The notes under the pieces are model-generated. The model had not been told where the DNA came from. It searched no databases and saw only the letters and a program-made list of their open reading frames with translations. Shown here in pieces: positions 25,325-36,629 of a stretch of 64,000 nt of DNA (position 1 is the first letter of the stretch; each line of letters begins with the position of its first letter). Source of the stretch: Lotus japonicus (lineage: Eukaryota; Streptophyta; Magnoliopsida; Fabales; Fabaceae); assembly GCF_012489685.1 (NCBI RefSeq), contig NC_080041.1:135857785-135921784 (forward strand). Direction: 5' to 3'. Position numbers and translations under genes: made by a program.

Positions 25325-25590
25325 TTTGTTTTTTTTGTACATAGGAAAACTAAACAAAGAAATTAATGCTCTTCCCTGTCCAAAGACAGGAGATGCAACA
25401 CCACCCTAGGGGGAACAACAAGCTCAGTAAATGGACATTGCAGAGATGCTCCCAATCCCGCTAGACAATCCGTCGGTTCATTGCCCTCTTGAGGAACATG
25501 AGTAATAGAAACCTCCCAAGCCCTTGAGAGCAGCAACTGAATTTCCAACAAAGCACTCATGTATCTGTGGAACTGGAACTTATTCAACTT
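25325..25590 (-). pseudogene. LINE RNase H tail with poly-A
   Basis: A minus-strand frame (25587-25363) contains ITHVPQEGNEPTDCLAGLGA, matching the conserved HV..EGN..AD.LA.LG block of plant LINE RNase H domains. Past the stop, the minus strand reaches an A-rich run (seen as a T run at about 25328-25337), the expected LINE 3' end. Confidence 0.65.
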
Positions 25591-25618
25591 TTGTTTGAGT
25601 AGCTGAAATAATAATTAA

Positions 25619-26060
25619 GATTCTAAAAGATTATATATGAGTGCCATTAACTATCAGATGAAGTGTAACAGCTACACGGAATTGATAAATGCAATCTATG
25701 ACTAATTAAACGTGACATATGCAATAATGCATTGGAACGTTAAGTATAGATAGGCAAATAAAAAGGCTTCTAAAAGATTATATATGAATGCCATTAACTA
25801 TCAGATGAAGTGTAACGCATGAAACAAGGAATTGATAAATGCAATCTATGACTAATTAAAACAGAATTGCCTAATTAAAAGTGACATATGCACCCCGTAG
25901 GACAGCTCAAGTGAAAGGAGCTAAAACACATATGAGTTTGGTAGGGAAGGTCCAGGGATCGATTCCTAGCAGGTGCAATTTATCTTTTCGATGTACCAAA
26001 AAAATATGGCATATGCAATAATGCATTGGAACGTTGAGTATAGATAGACAAATAAAAAAA
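25619..26060. repeat. Tandem duplication with one copy split by a SINE
   Basis: Unit 1 (25619-25766) and unit 2 (25767-26060) share TCTAAAAGATTATATATGA, CATTAACTATCAGATGAAG, GAATTGATAAATGCAATC and ATAATGCATTGGAACGTT. Unit 2 is longer because of a SINE at 25893-26004 and a small internal repeat (CTAATTAAAA). Confidence 0.9.
25893..26004 (+). mobile_element. tRNA-derived SINE with empty-site control
   Basis: Box A-like GACAGCTCAAGTGAAAGGAGC, box B-like GGGATCGATTCC, tail AATTTATCTTTTCGATGTACC and A run. The flanks TGACATATGCA (25882-25892) and TGGCATATGCA (26007-26017) are an 11-bp target duplication with one mismatch. Tandem unit 1 carries the empty site (GTGACATATGCAATAATGC near 25705). Confidence 0.85.
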
Positions 26061-26444
26061 AGCAGAATTAGATACTAAATAATGTATTAGCTTAAAATGT
26101 CTAAATGTGTTATAACTTGCTATTTGATTTCGTAATGATTTCCTCTTTGTTTTCATTCCACTTTATATTGGGCAGTTTCCATGTATAAATGAAGCTTCCT
26201 AATTTTTCATGGTTTACAAATAGAATTTTTTCAGGGTAAAAAAAAACTTTCTAATTTATGGTTCCTTATATCTAAATTTAATTTTATTCTTTTAATTCAT
26301 AAACTTTCTTTTATTAAATATAACAAAAATAACACAATTTTTGAAAAATTACATGTTATAAAAAGTGAATATTATCTGAGGTTATTGCTAAATTTTACAA
26401 CGGGGCTTCATTCATTTCCAAACATATGAGAAGTACATGAAGCT

Positions 26445-26690
26445 ACATATGACACATTTAAGGACATGTGCTATATGATGAGTTTACTCGAAGATGTTAA
26501 AGAATACATTGATGAAATAATAGAAGCTTTTCATTGGGTTGCTACAAACGATCTTAGAAGACATTTGCTACTTTGTTGTTATCATATCAACTCTGGAGGG
26601 AAGAATTTGTTTGGAAAGAAACAAGAGAATATTTGAATGATGATATTTTACATAGACAAAGACTTCTTATGCAACGTAGTGGAGATTACA
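26445..26690 (+). pseudogene. Helitron helicase (Rep/Hel) remnant
   Basis: One frame gives TFKDMCYMMSLLEDVKEYID and then EAFHWVATNDLRRHL. After a frameshift near 26570 the next frame gives FVWKETREYLNDDILHRQRL. Both resemble the TF.DAC..LGLL.DD.E/FVW...W..L..DILY.QR region of plant Helitron helicases. It is interrupted and too short to work. Orientation agrees with the surrounding Helitron. Confidence 0.7.
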
Positions 26691-26949
26691 TTTTTAATTA
26701 AAACCCAGACTAAAAAGAGGACAAGAACTACAAATAAACAAAATAATTACGTTTCTACAAAATAAAAACAAACACATTCATCAAGGGAAAAATTACAAAT
26801 TTATGTTTGCTTATATTTCAATTTTTTTTCTTTTAATTCCTAAGTTTTTCTTTCAATAAACATAACAAAAATAACACAATTATTTAAAAAAAAAATACAC
26901 ACAAAAACGAAATGAATACCCCGTGCATCGCACGGGTAAAAAGTACTAG

Positions 26950-27231
26950 TTTTTTCATAAATCACATCATATTTTAAGTTTCCTTAAGTGATATATTTTG
27001 CTCATATTATGTGTTTTTAGTTTTTATATTGAGGTAATAATATTAAAAACTAGCGCACAATATCATCGGTGCGGGGTGGAGCAGAGGTTGCCCGCGATGG
27101 AGACATATGTAGGGTGCAATTCATCCCAGTCGTCGCATCGCTAGGTCACTGCTGCCAAGATAGGGTTTTTTTTTAGGAAAAAAAAGGTTTAAGAAAGTCC
27201 AAAATTCCCTTAGAATTATAACTTTAGGGCA
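26950..27231. other. Spacer right of the Helitron
   Basis: Nothing recognised; a short GC-richer patch near 27070-27110 has no frame of note. Confidence 0.4.
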
Positions 27232-27500
27232 ATTTTTTTTTTGATAGGCAATAAGAATTATATTGAATAGAAATACAAGGGGTACTTCAACCCAATACAA
27301 AGAGAAAGAAGAGTAAGGAATAGAAAAGCTAAGAGCTAGCAAGTACAAAAAAACAAGGATCCTAAACAAGACGAAACTACCCCACCTAATACCTCCTTGA
27401 AAATAGACTTAACAAAACAAGCCTCATTAAAACCTTACTAGGATAAAACCCCCCTTAGGAAAACCTAGCAAGGAAAAAGAGTACAAATTTTGAAAAGTCA
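27232..27500 (-). mobile_element. LINE-like 3' end on minus strand
   Basis: A run of T (about 27231-27241) precedes GATAGGCAATAAGAATTATA. On the minus strand this reads as a 3' end closing in TATCAAAAAAA, typical of plant LINE tails. The shared CATTAAAACCTT...AAGAGTACA block follows. The left limit of the element is not clear and may reach about 27890. Confidence 0.5.
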
Positions 27501-28670
27501 AGAGGAGATTTTCAAGGAAGCTTACAAAAAATTCTAATAACCCTCCCAGCCCCAGCTGCCAAACCATGCCTCCAATTCATGCTGTAGCCTCAAGTACCCT
27601 CCTGATAGCCTCCTCTCATGTTATCACCAAAACCATAATGAGAAAAATAGCTTTAGCATCCCAAGCATATTCCGCAACCATACCATACACTAGACAAGGA
27701 AGAGTGACCCCAATTCCAATTAACCAGTAATAGTAGCCAGCACCATATATAAACCACTTATGACTTACAAGAGATGATACACCAAGTAGTTGCCTGCAGC
27801 AAGAAAATTCCAACATCCATAGCAAGCAAATAGCATCAGCAGACCCACAAACCAAGACGCACGACAAGGGCCCAAATCAAGTCACAATTAGTCAATTACC
27901 CAATTAATCTCCAGACCCTCTAAAGTTGAATAATACAAGAACAGGGATCCTAAAGCCATTCATATAGCGAGCTTCTAAAATCCTTTTTTTTTGGTGCATC
28001 GGAAAATTAACTTCTAAAATCCTTTAGCATTGAGTGGGGGGTTTTATTTTATTTCTTGATTCTATTAGTTTGGAGTATTTTTTTGTTTTGAATTCCTTGA
28101 AACTCGTTTTGCACTGCCTCCTTCCACCTTTCTTCTCCCTTAGACCCTTGCTTTTACATCTCCACCACTTAGACCACCATTACTTGAAAAGTGTCATGCT
28201 TCAATATCTAATTTAGCTTTTTTCAAAAACCCTACTGCTAAGTTTAGCAAAAATTCAGTAGAGGAGTAATGACATTTTCCCCCACGTTAGTATGTAAACT
28301 CAAACTGAGTATGATAATTAAGGATGTCAAGAAACTGATGGTGAAGGGTATTGAGTGACGATAGTGGTGAAGATCAAGGGTGTCATGTAGTGGTGGAGAT
28401 AGTGAAGGGTGTCGCCTCACGACCAAGTTTGTAGTGGGTTATCATAATTAACCGTGCCTGCATAGTTACTTTTTTTTGGATATCATAATAACTTGATAAG
28501 AAATCAACACCGGTCTACAAATATAGATCAGAACTTAGGGGGGTTACAAGTTACAGAACCACCAAAGACAAGGAACAATGAATGAACAGAAATATTACAA
28601 TCATCAGTAAAAAAAAAGCACACGAAAATTACAAACCAGGTTAAATGCACTTCTATGGACCTTTGAAGCT
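27501..28670. other. Intergenic DNA downstream of MYCBP
   Basis: No gene seen. The minus-strand frame 27616-27867 has no recognisable family and may belong to the LINE-like element. Confidence 0.4.
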
Positions 28671-30970
28671 TTAGAGCACATCTTTAGGGGGTTCAATATC
28701 AGTTGTTTCCTTGGAAGATGCCATTGCCAAGGCATGCGAGCTTTTCATTTCTTCCAACTGTCAAGCAGTACAGAACATAGTGAAGCAACTAACTGAAGTC
28801 AATGAAATATTTGAATGACAGATATTGAAGGTCAAAATTACCAAATCACCAATTAGAATTTAGAAAGTTAACATATTTCAAAAATACATCTCATGACAGG
28901 CAAGAGTTTGGAGAATCATTTCCATTTGTTTCAGTGGTATGTATGGGAACAGACAGTGATTATCCTTCAACATTTCTCCAATCCTTTTGAATGTTAACTT
29001 GATCCGCAACAGAAAATATATGCAAATATGCTTCTTGTATTAAAATTATCAGGGAGAGTTAATGTTTGGCTGATGTCCTGTTTTCTTCTCTCTTTAGATC
29101 AATCTCCAACCTCCTTTTCTATGCAGGTAAAGTTAGCTGTGAAGCTAAATTTCATGGTTCATATATCTTTTTCATTCCTGATTTCCCCCATATCTTTGTA
29201 CCCTGGGGAAGGGACTTCTAAAGGTTGTTGTCCTTTAGAGAATGTTTCTCGCCCCCGAGGGAGACCTTTGAAAGGAGCTAGCTCGTCCTTGGATTTGGCC
29301 CCAAGCTCGAGGGAGGGTGTTTTGGATCCTTCAGAGAATCAACTGGTGGTCTTTGATTCTCAGAGGCTCAAGGGTCCTGCGGGTGTTATGACGCGGGCGA
29401 GAGCGGCGTTGGCCTTAGGGGTTCGATTAGGATTGTCTTATTCTTGCTCTGATGAGGAGGCTCTTCAAGGTATAGCAGCTAATATTAGCTCTCGTGGGTT
29501 TAGTTAGTGGTGATTAGAGGGTGCTTGTTGGCTTGCCCGGGGCTCTTTTTGGTGTTTTTGTCTACCCTTGTTGGCTTAGGATCTTTTGGGTTTTATTGGT
29601 TATTTTTTGGGGGATGGGTATAGTGAGCTTTGTTTAGCTTTTTGGTGTACATCATCTTTTGCTATATATATAATTCTCCTTTTGCTTTCAAAAAAAATCT
29701 TTGTTTTCTCCATTACCTTCCGATGTCCCCCTAAATATGGTGTAGTTCCCTAACCACACAATACATTGATCCATCACAACCAACATTTCAAGTCCATATA
29801 GTTGTTGCTAATCAAGGGATCCCACTTTAATCTCAGGCTCCATACACAGTAAGCACATCAATTTCCCCCGCCATCTTGAATCCCAATTATCCTGGTTCTT
29901 ACAACCGCAGCACATTATGAGCAGCCGTTTGCAGGTATACATTAGCTTAAAGTTGCAGCAGATATGCCACATCCATAATCATTTCATCCTGGTAAATATG
30001 ATTTTTATAAACTCCCAAATGTTTGGAACTTACAAGATGACAAACTTATATGTCGTATCAGTTTGTATCATAGGCTGCATTTCAACTACAAACATATCCT
30101 GAATCAACTATTCCAAACAATTGTTTGCGATAGTTAGTTCATGACATGGTATCAGCTCTGCACCCCCATTATTCTAATTAAAAAAGTTAAATTTCAGCAC
30201 AAAACATGTGCATTGTCCACACTTGAAGCCCAAACCATCTATGTGTCTTCACTCAACAGTTTAAGCTTTTAGAATAGTTGGTTCACGACAAAATACACAA
30301 ACTGACTCAAGAGCATTATGCAATACATTGTTAAAGTAAAGAAAGGCTCTTAACATGAAGCAAGCAAAACAACAGGAGAGTTCAATGAATATATTGCAGA
30401 TAATGATAGAAAAGGCACCTCTTTGCAAGTGGTGTGATGTGCAGCAAGAAGCTCATTATATCTAATTTGCAGATCAGAGAATTCAGCTTGCAATTTTTCA
30501 TACTCTGAGATGGAAGGACAGCTCAATTTCTGTTGAATGAACCTGCCAAAATAACAAAACAAAAATAGAATAAAATAATCTAAACTGAATGAACCCTCAA
30601 TGAAAATGAAGCTCAATATTGAAAATACTCACTCAAGTGCAGAAGAAGGTTTGTCATTTTGCTCATATAAAGCAACAAGAACTGCAAAAAGCAAAGACTT
30701 TGAAGTTCAAATGATTGAAATTGAATGATTAAATGAAGATTTCAGCAATAAATGGAGAAAATAAAAGAAATTAACCTTTGGTGAGAGCATCAACAGCTCC
30801 ACTTGATTCCAGATATTTTCTAAAAGCTTCCTTCTTTGCTTCTTTTTCCTGTTTCAAAATCAGTGAATGAAGTGTAAGATTCATGAATGAACGGTGAACC
30901 ATCTGGGATTATATACATTTATAGTAATAATGAGAGAGATAGAAGATAGAACCTCTTTGAATCGCATCAT
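28671..30970 (-). CDS. MYCBP: c-Myc-binding protein (MYCBP/AMY-1) homologue
   Basis: Five predicted coding exons (30970-30953, 30848-30776, 30681-30633, 30542-30419, 28757-28671), all GT-AG and in phase, give 116 residues. The protein starts MMRFKE and runs through EAKKEAFRKYLESSGAVDAL and LVALYEQNDKPSSALEFIQQ to a coiled-coil (about 65-90, SEYEKLQAEFSDLQIRYNEL), ending ETTDIEPPKDVL. Length and order match the small MYCBP family, known in animals as a MYC N-terminus and A-kinase-anchor partner. Plants lack MYC in that sense, so the role here is unknown. The first coding exon has only six codons. The 1.66-kb last intron holds a LINE fragment on the opposite strand. The gene is divergent from WHY2, about 1.5 kb away. 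Confidence 0.9.
29028..29692 (+). mobile_element. LINE-like fragment in the MYCBP last intron
   Basis: A plus-strand frame (29028-29507) contains RPRGRPLKGASSSLDLAP and MTRARAALALGVRLGLSY. After its stop a T/G-rich 3' region (GTTTAGCTTTTTGGTGTACA) ends in TTTGCTTTC plus eight A (to 29697). This resembles an internally deleted or 5'-truncated LINE. The left limit is uncertain; the convincing part begins near 29200. Confidence 0.5.
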
Positions 30971-31984
30971 TGTCTGTTGTTTCTTCTACTGCTCTTTGCT
31001 TTGCCTCGGAGATCTGTACGGCGGCGGCGGCGGCGACCAGTCTCCACGGCGGTGCAATGATAAATTTTCCGATGAAAGTTGCAGATGAAGCACCTTCCCT
31101 TTCTGTCTTCTATCGTCAGATACACAGTGAAGCATTTGTCGCTTTTGAACCAACTACTAACCAGACCTGAGTTAAACACTTTTTAAAAGTTTTTTTTATG
31201 ATAGTTGGTTTAATATTCCCCTCTCAAGAAGAATGAAAATTTAAAAATTATGTTGAATCAAATATCAATGTAGTTGTGATTGTTTTATGCAGCACATTTG
31301 GATTTTTTTAGTGTATTTGTGATTCAATTGATTCGTCAGTTCAGAAATTTACATTATAAAGGAATGGGTTAGAGGAGTGTTCTATGGTAAGCTATAGTGA
31401 AATTGTTTAATCTATGGTAAGCATGATAATGATCCAATCACCTAGACCGTCACCAACGGGAGAGAGGGAGATTGTAGGCGCCACATTCATTGTGGTGAAG
31501 AATGATGAGCTGAACCGATGAAATGTTATGAGCGAAATGTTCACTTGATAAATTTTAATAGCTAGTGTCATAGAGAAAACTCATCTCTCGCCAAGTTTTC
31601 ACTCACAAAATGAATCAATGTTAAGGAAAATACAAAGAAAATACTCTCTATATAGGTAAAGTCTCAAAAAGTGGTGGTCAAGTGGTGATGGCCAAACGCC
31701 CAAACCCTAACTTGGTCCAAACCCTTTAAAGCAAGCCACACTCTATCTATTGAGTCAGAAACACGAGCCCTAGACTCCAAGTCATATGAGTCCCAAATAT
31801 GCTTAAGGGCTTGTTTGTTTTGATGCTTTTTTCAATTTTGGTTTTTGAATAGTGAGTGAGCATGTTGTGGGCGACAAATCGACAATATCATGTGTTATAA
31901 GTGGATCAAACCACTAGTGTTGTCCTTATAAAACAATATTATCATTGTAACAATATTATCATTGTTTGTTTTGTCAATATCATG
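30971..31984. other. Divergent MYCBP/WHY2 intergenic region
   Basis: Contains the MYCBP 5' leader side, with a short GGC-triplet run near 31020-31035, and AT-rich DNA. Presumably it holds promoter elements for MYCBP. No core motif could be assigned with confidence. Confidence 0.4.
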
Positions 31985-31986
31985 TA

Positions 31987-32279
31987 CTCTCTCCGGTCTT
32001 ATTTATAAGCAACAAAAAAAATTCACATAGTTTAAGAAATGTAGTTAAACTAGATAAAATACATTAAATTTGTTTTAAATTAAAATAAACTTCCAAAATT
32101 ACCCTTTGTTATTAGTGTTGGAAAGTGGGAAAGAGAGAATAATTAATGAGACACATTTTACAAGTTAGAATTAATAAGGACAGAAAATTAATTAATATAG
32201 TTCAAACTTTCATTTGGTTCTTATAAAAAGGACCAAAATTTTTCTTCTGTTTCATACTTATAAATAGGACCGGATGAAG
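31987..32279. mobile_element. Stowaway-type MITE upstream of WHY2
   Basis: The ends CTCTCTCCGGTCTTATTTAT and CTTATAAATAGGACCGGATG form terminal inverted repeats, flanked by TA on both sides (31985-31986 and 32280-32281), the Tc1/mariner target duplication. 293 bp, no coding capacity. It ends 187 bp before the WHY2 start codon, so it may supply part of that promoter. Confidence 0.85.
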
Positions 32280-32466
32280 TATTATTAAAAATTTATAAAA
32301 TCAATTTGAGTTGGGCCAACCAAACCAAACCCAAATTTGAGGATTGAGAAATCAGAATCCATTTCAATTCAAACACAGTCAAAACCATAAACCCCTTTCT
32401 CCTTTTCTACTTCTTCTTCCCTTTCTCTCTCTCTCACTCTCTCGTCTGAGACACCAAATTCCGAAA

Positions 32467-35400
32467 ATGTTGAAGCTTTTGCGCGTTCTTCCTTCCACTT
32501 CCAGGTAACACACCATGTTTGCTTCCACTCTCAAATGCTCTACAATCGCTTACTGTTACAAACCTACAATTTTTACTTTCTCTCGCTAAATTTCTGCACG
32601 CAAATTCCTTTTTGTGAAACAGGAATTGGGTATTGGAAATGGAAGTGTTATCATCATCTAGGAACCCTCAAGTTAGAGACTTTTCTACTGCTGCTAGAGA
32701 AACCTATGTTGCTAAAGGCATTTATTCACTTTAATTCCTTACAAAAATAGTGATAATTTTGTTGATTGTTTTGCTCAACTATGATTATATGATGTGAACA
32801 ACAACACTTGCAGGATACACTACGGATCGCGTATTTGCTCCTTATTATGTTTACAAGGGCAAAGCTGCTATGTCATTGTCTCCTGTTCTTCCAACTTTTA
32901 CTAAGTTGGATGTAAGCTAAGCTCCCCCTTTTCCTTTTTTTGTAAATACAACTCTTTTGCTTAATGTTTTAGTGATTTATCAATTCAATTTGTCATGCAT
33001 AATAGTCTGGGGCTCTTGTGGTTGAGCGTCGCGGTTCCATAATGATGGTTTTCACGCCTGCTATCGGGGAGCGCAAATATGACTGGGAGAAGAGACAGGT
33101 AATTTTCTTTTTATGCTTTTCTCACATTATATTTCTCTTTGAATTCTGTTTATACTTTCTTTCTGTGGCTTAAGCACACCTTTTGCATGGTTAGGAAGTA
33201 TCTAGGTTGTGGCATATTTCCAAGCATTTCTTATTTTGAAGTAGAAAACGGCATATGATCGAGCATTTCTTTAACAGTTATGGCAGTAGCACCTATCACA
33301 TAAGCGCCTATCTATAAGCTTATTTAAGAAGATGCTTATCGAAATAAGCCCAACATAACTTATAAGTAGGTAGAAGAAGTGCTTAATCATAAGCTAATAT
33401 GAAAAACTTATGAAAATAAATAAGCTCTTTTAAGCTATAGGTAGGTCACAAGTTCAACCAAACAATTTGCTTAAGTGCTAATGCTATAAGATATGCGTAA
33501 ATAAGATCTTTCATACCCTATCTCAATATATTGTCTATAATGTTCTATACTTCTATCTAATACTTGTAAGAGAAACAGACAGAGAATCTTTTTGATGTTC
33601 CATTATCTCTCTTAATTGCCTTTTTGTAGAAATTTGCTCTCTCAGCAACTGAAGTTGGTTCTTTGATAGCCATGGGTCCCCAAGATTCTTGTGAATTCTT
33701 CCATGACCCCTCAATGTCATCAAGGTTGGTTTCATGACTCTTTGGATTAGTTTTTATGGCCGATTATTTATCTTATGAAACAACACCGGTGGGATTGAAT
33801 TGTAAAGACAAGCACTATTATTAACCTATTAATGAGATGACTTAGTAAGCACCTTATGCTGCAGTAATGCTGGTCAAGTAAGGAAGAGTTTATCAATTAA
33901 GCCTCATGCAAACAGTAGCGGTTACTTTGTGTCTTTGAGTAAGATTTTGTGTTGTTAGTTTTTCTCCTTTTATTTACTCCATGTTTCAGTGTTCTCTTTA
34001 TTCTATCTGATTGTGCCACCTTCTTTGGCAGCTGTTGTCAATAACCTGTTAAATGCCAAAGAAAACTTCAACGTGCCTGTCACTACTGCTGAGTTTGCTG
34101 TGATGAAGACGGCTTGCAGTGTATGTCTTTTTCTGCTTAGCTTCTCATAAATAACTTTTAATTTGGTCAATTTCCTCTATGTCTTTCACTAGTTATGGGC
34201 TGCTTAGTTTCTTCTTTCAAAATGTACGAAATAAGAATGAAGAAATCTAATATCTTTTTGAATCTCTGATTCAAAATTTCTGGAGCATTAAGTTTAGCAG
34301 CTTTCTGATCCAGAATTCAGAATTGCACAGTGCCTTGTAGAATATTTTTATTAACATTCTTGAACTGGTATTGCACATTTGAATATTTGATGATGTTGGC
34401 AGACCACTGTTTTGTTTTCAGGTGATGATTGAAACATAGTTCATTGATTATTATGTTGTTTAATGTGAAAAGATTCTCATACTTACAAGTTTCAATGTTG
34501 AACTCGTGCATAATTTATTGGAGATAGGTAGAATTCAAAATTAACTTTGAAAACTGCACTCATTATAAGTCCAACAACAGTTAAAATGATTGAACTGTTG
34601 TTAGAGGGCAGGGGGGGGGGGTGGATGAGTCAAGAGAGACAGATTCTTTTATATGAGAGTGGGATGGACAAATCTTGACCATATAACTATATATGGGTAG
34701 TCGAAGTTACAAGTTATTTATTGGTCACATGACCCTTAAAAAGTTATGACTTCATGTTGAAAATTTATGATAAGATCTGACGGTCAAGGTTTACTTGTCT
34801 CACTCTCATATAAAAGAGACTAATCTCCAAGGGTAGGATCGGGTTCCATAACAGAGACCCCTCCCAACAATGTTTTTCCATACACACAAATTCAATGATC
34901 AAACCCTAGACCACATGCTTAAAGAGTCTCTTTCCCTTGGACTGGACCACCACATGTGGCAGTAGCCCTCTCACTTGACATGTTGTAAAAGATAAAATAC
35001 CAATAGTAAGAGGCTAGCTGATAATCATCCTATGAATATCGCATGGAGTCAAGCAAAGAGAGGATAACCATTATGCTGCCTAATGCTTCATAGTCCTTCT
35101 TTGGACAGTGGGTGAAACATCCAGATGTACAACATATATAAAAGTTAAGAGAGGGCAAGTCAATTCATGTCTTGCTTATAAGCTTCATATGTGGGGGCCC
35201 TGCAAATGGCTGGAAATATTACTTTGATTAAAGTAATTGCTTTATAAAAGGCTCAAACTGGTTCACCCCTGGTTTGGCACTGATTTGGACTGTTATCTTC
35301 TGGTTGCTTGCTTACCCAGTTTTGTGAGCTGCTGACCACCTGTCTAGTTGTCTGGTTTTACAATCAAACTAGCCAGTCCATTTTTTCCTTTTTGATTCTA

Positions 35401-35753
35401 TGCTCAAAATAGCTGTTAAGTTTTAATGTGTGGGAAGCTTGAACCATTCATGTAAAGTTTCTTTATTTGTTGGTTTAGAATCCAGTTCCTAGCACTGCTG
35501 GTTTTTATAAGTTGCTTTCGATACAACCATGCATAGCCAAATCTTCTGTTTTTGTTTTGCATGCTTTTAGTATATTTTTGCTCCTTGTTAAGAGTTTTGG
35601 CATTTGTCAATTTGCTTTTTGATGCAGTTTGCATTGCCACACATCATGGGCTGGGACCGTTTAACTAATCAGCAGTCCAGTCTGCCCGGAGGGACAGTTG
35701 GCCTTCAGTCGAAGGTGGACAAACCAGTTTTCGACTTGGAATGGGATAAGTGA
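32467..35753 (+). CDS. WHY2: WHIRLY2-type organellar ssDNA-binding protein
   Basis: Eight predicted coding exons (32467-32504, 32623-32717, 32814-32911, 33006-33098, 33630-33724, 33865-33938, 34032-34120, 35628-35753) join in phase to 235 residues. The N-terminus ([13 protein letters not shown]) is basic and acid-free, as in a mitochondrial presequence. The WHIRLY domain has the KGKAA signature (KGKAAM, residues 59-64), [20 protein letters not shown], and [12 protein letters not shown] (195-206), and an acidic/aromatic end (FDLEWDK). Tetramers of this family bind single-stranded organelle DNA and protect against microhomology-mediated rearrangement; WHY2 orthologues are mainly mitochondrial. 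Intron 2 must use a GC donor (AAAG|GCATTT at 32717/32718) to keep the VAKGYTTDR frame. Intron 7 (1.5 kb) carries a MITE-like inverted repeat. The protein match is strong; organelle targeting is inferred. Confidence 0.95.
33265..33500. repeat. Degenerate ATAAGC-rich repeat in WHY2 intron 4
   Basis: Contains many ATAAGC/GCTTAT words and the phrase ATAAGCTCTTTTAAGCTATA, also found in variant form in the Tourist-like element at 59590-59841. Terminal repeats are not preserved. Confidence 0.4.
34633..34828. mobile_element. MITE-like inverted repeat in WHY2 intron 7
   Basis: The left arm (GAGACAGATTCTTTTATATG then AGAGTGGGATGGACAAATC) is matched inverted by the right arm (CTTGTCTCACTCTCATATAA then AAGAGACTAATCTCC). 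The arms are about 45 bases, with a spacer of about 100 bases. Target duplication not identified. A run of ten or more G lies just upstream (about 34611-34620). Confidence 0.65.
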
Positions 35754-36629
35754 ATTAACATTAAGAAATATGAAATGAATCCTTGTTTATGCTACAATGC
35801 CATTTTGTATATTATCAATTCAAAGGCTAGGACTGCTTGGGGGAAGTTAACGTGTAGTACTTAAAGAGATATAAGAAGGATGATGGATTGATCAGATGTC
35901 AGCGTCATTTCGCAATTAGTCATGTTATTAGTAATGTATTATGGCTGGTCTTCTGTTAGTTTTCTTTACTATGAACTGTTGAACATTGTCAGTCTTATTC
36001 ATGGTAACATATGAAGAATATCAGTTTATGTGCTGGTAAGTAAATTCTAGGGTGCAGTTTAACGGTTGTTAGTAACTATCATGTCTTTCTACATCAATGA
36101 TACTTTCTGTTACTGTGAAAAAACAATTTATGGCATGTGAATTTGCTTCGGTTGCAACCAAATGAACTTCTATTTTGAAGGAATTTGAAGTTGTTACCAC
36201 TCAACTTTGTTTGGTTTATAAGCGGAGAAAGGGATGTAGGAGCTTTTGCAGGTATTGAATTTATCGTCTTTCTGTATGTTATAGAGATGTGTAAAAGAAA
36301 TTATCTTCACGCATTCACTACCTACTTTAACACAATAATATATCAGAAATATTAAGCATGACATTTCAAATTTCAAAGTAATACTTCTCCATTTCCAGTC
36401 TTGTTTGTGCATTCACACAAATAGACAGATTTCTTAGTTGCTTATAGTACTACAACAAATTTTCCTTCTTCCCAGAGGAAACAAACAAAATAGTGGAAGT
36501 GGCAGAAACAAGAATGGAAATGGCCCAATAATAATTCTATATTTACGTACAATTAAGCAAAGAATGCAACAAGACACTAATTCGAAATTATACTATATAT
36601 ATAAACGCTGGAATATGACTAAATCATCA
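35754..36629. other. Convergent 3' region of WHY2 and neprosin genes
   Basis: Untranslated and intergenic DNA between two converging stop codons. No further gene seen. Confidence 0.5.

Larger units (their letters stand above)
20633..26949 (+). mobile_element. Helitron with decayed helicase and nested insertions
   Basis: Starts TCTATAATCTATATAAAAGC after an A (20632). Ends with the hairpin CCCGTGC-ATC-GCACGGG (26920-26936), nine bases, and CTAG (26946-26949) followed by T. Its 5' 150 bases are homologous to the element at 15427. A fragment of the Helitron Rep/helicase protein near the 3' end, in the same orientation, supports the identification. The interior holds tandem duplications, a LINE tail, a SINE and a gene-like fragment. 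A third Helitron-like 5' block (GTTTCTGCAGCTTTGAGGGC, about 22777-22796) shows the interval is a composite. Confidence 0.8.

Noticed and set aside
25893..26004. tRNA-like box A/box B sequence that could suggest a tRNA gene
   Set aside because: No cloverleaf or anticodon arm can be formed; the tail, A run and target duplication identify a SINE.
30894..31179. Open frames on both strands around the MYCBP first exon
   Set aside because: Short frames over the GC-rich leader with a GGC run; no similarity, and they conflict with the MYCBP exon 1 model.
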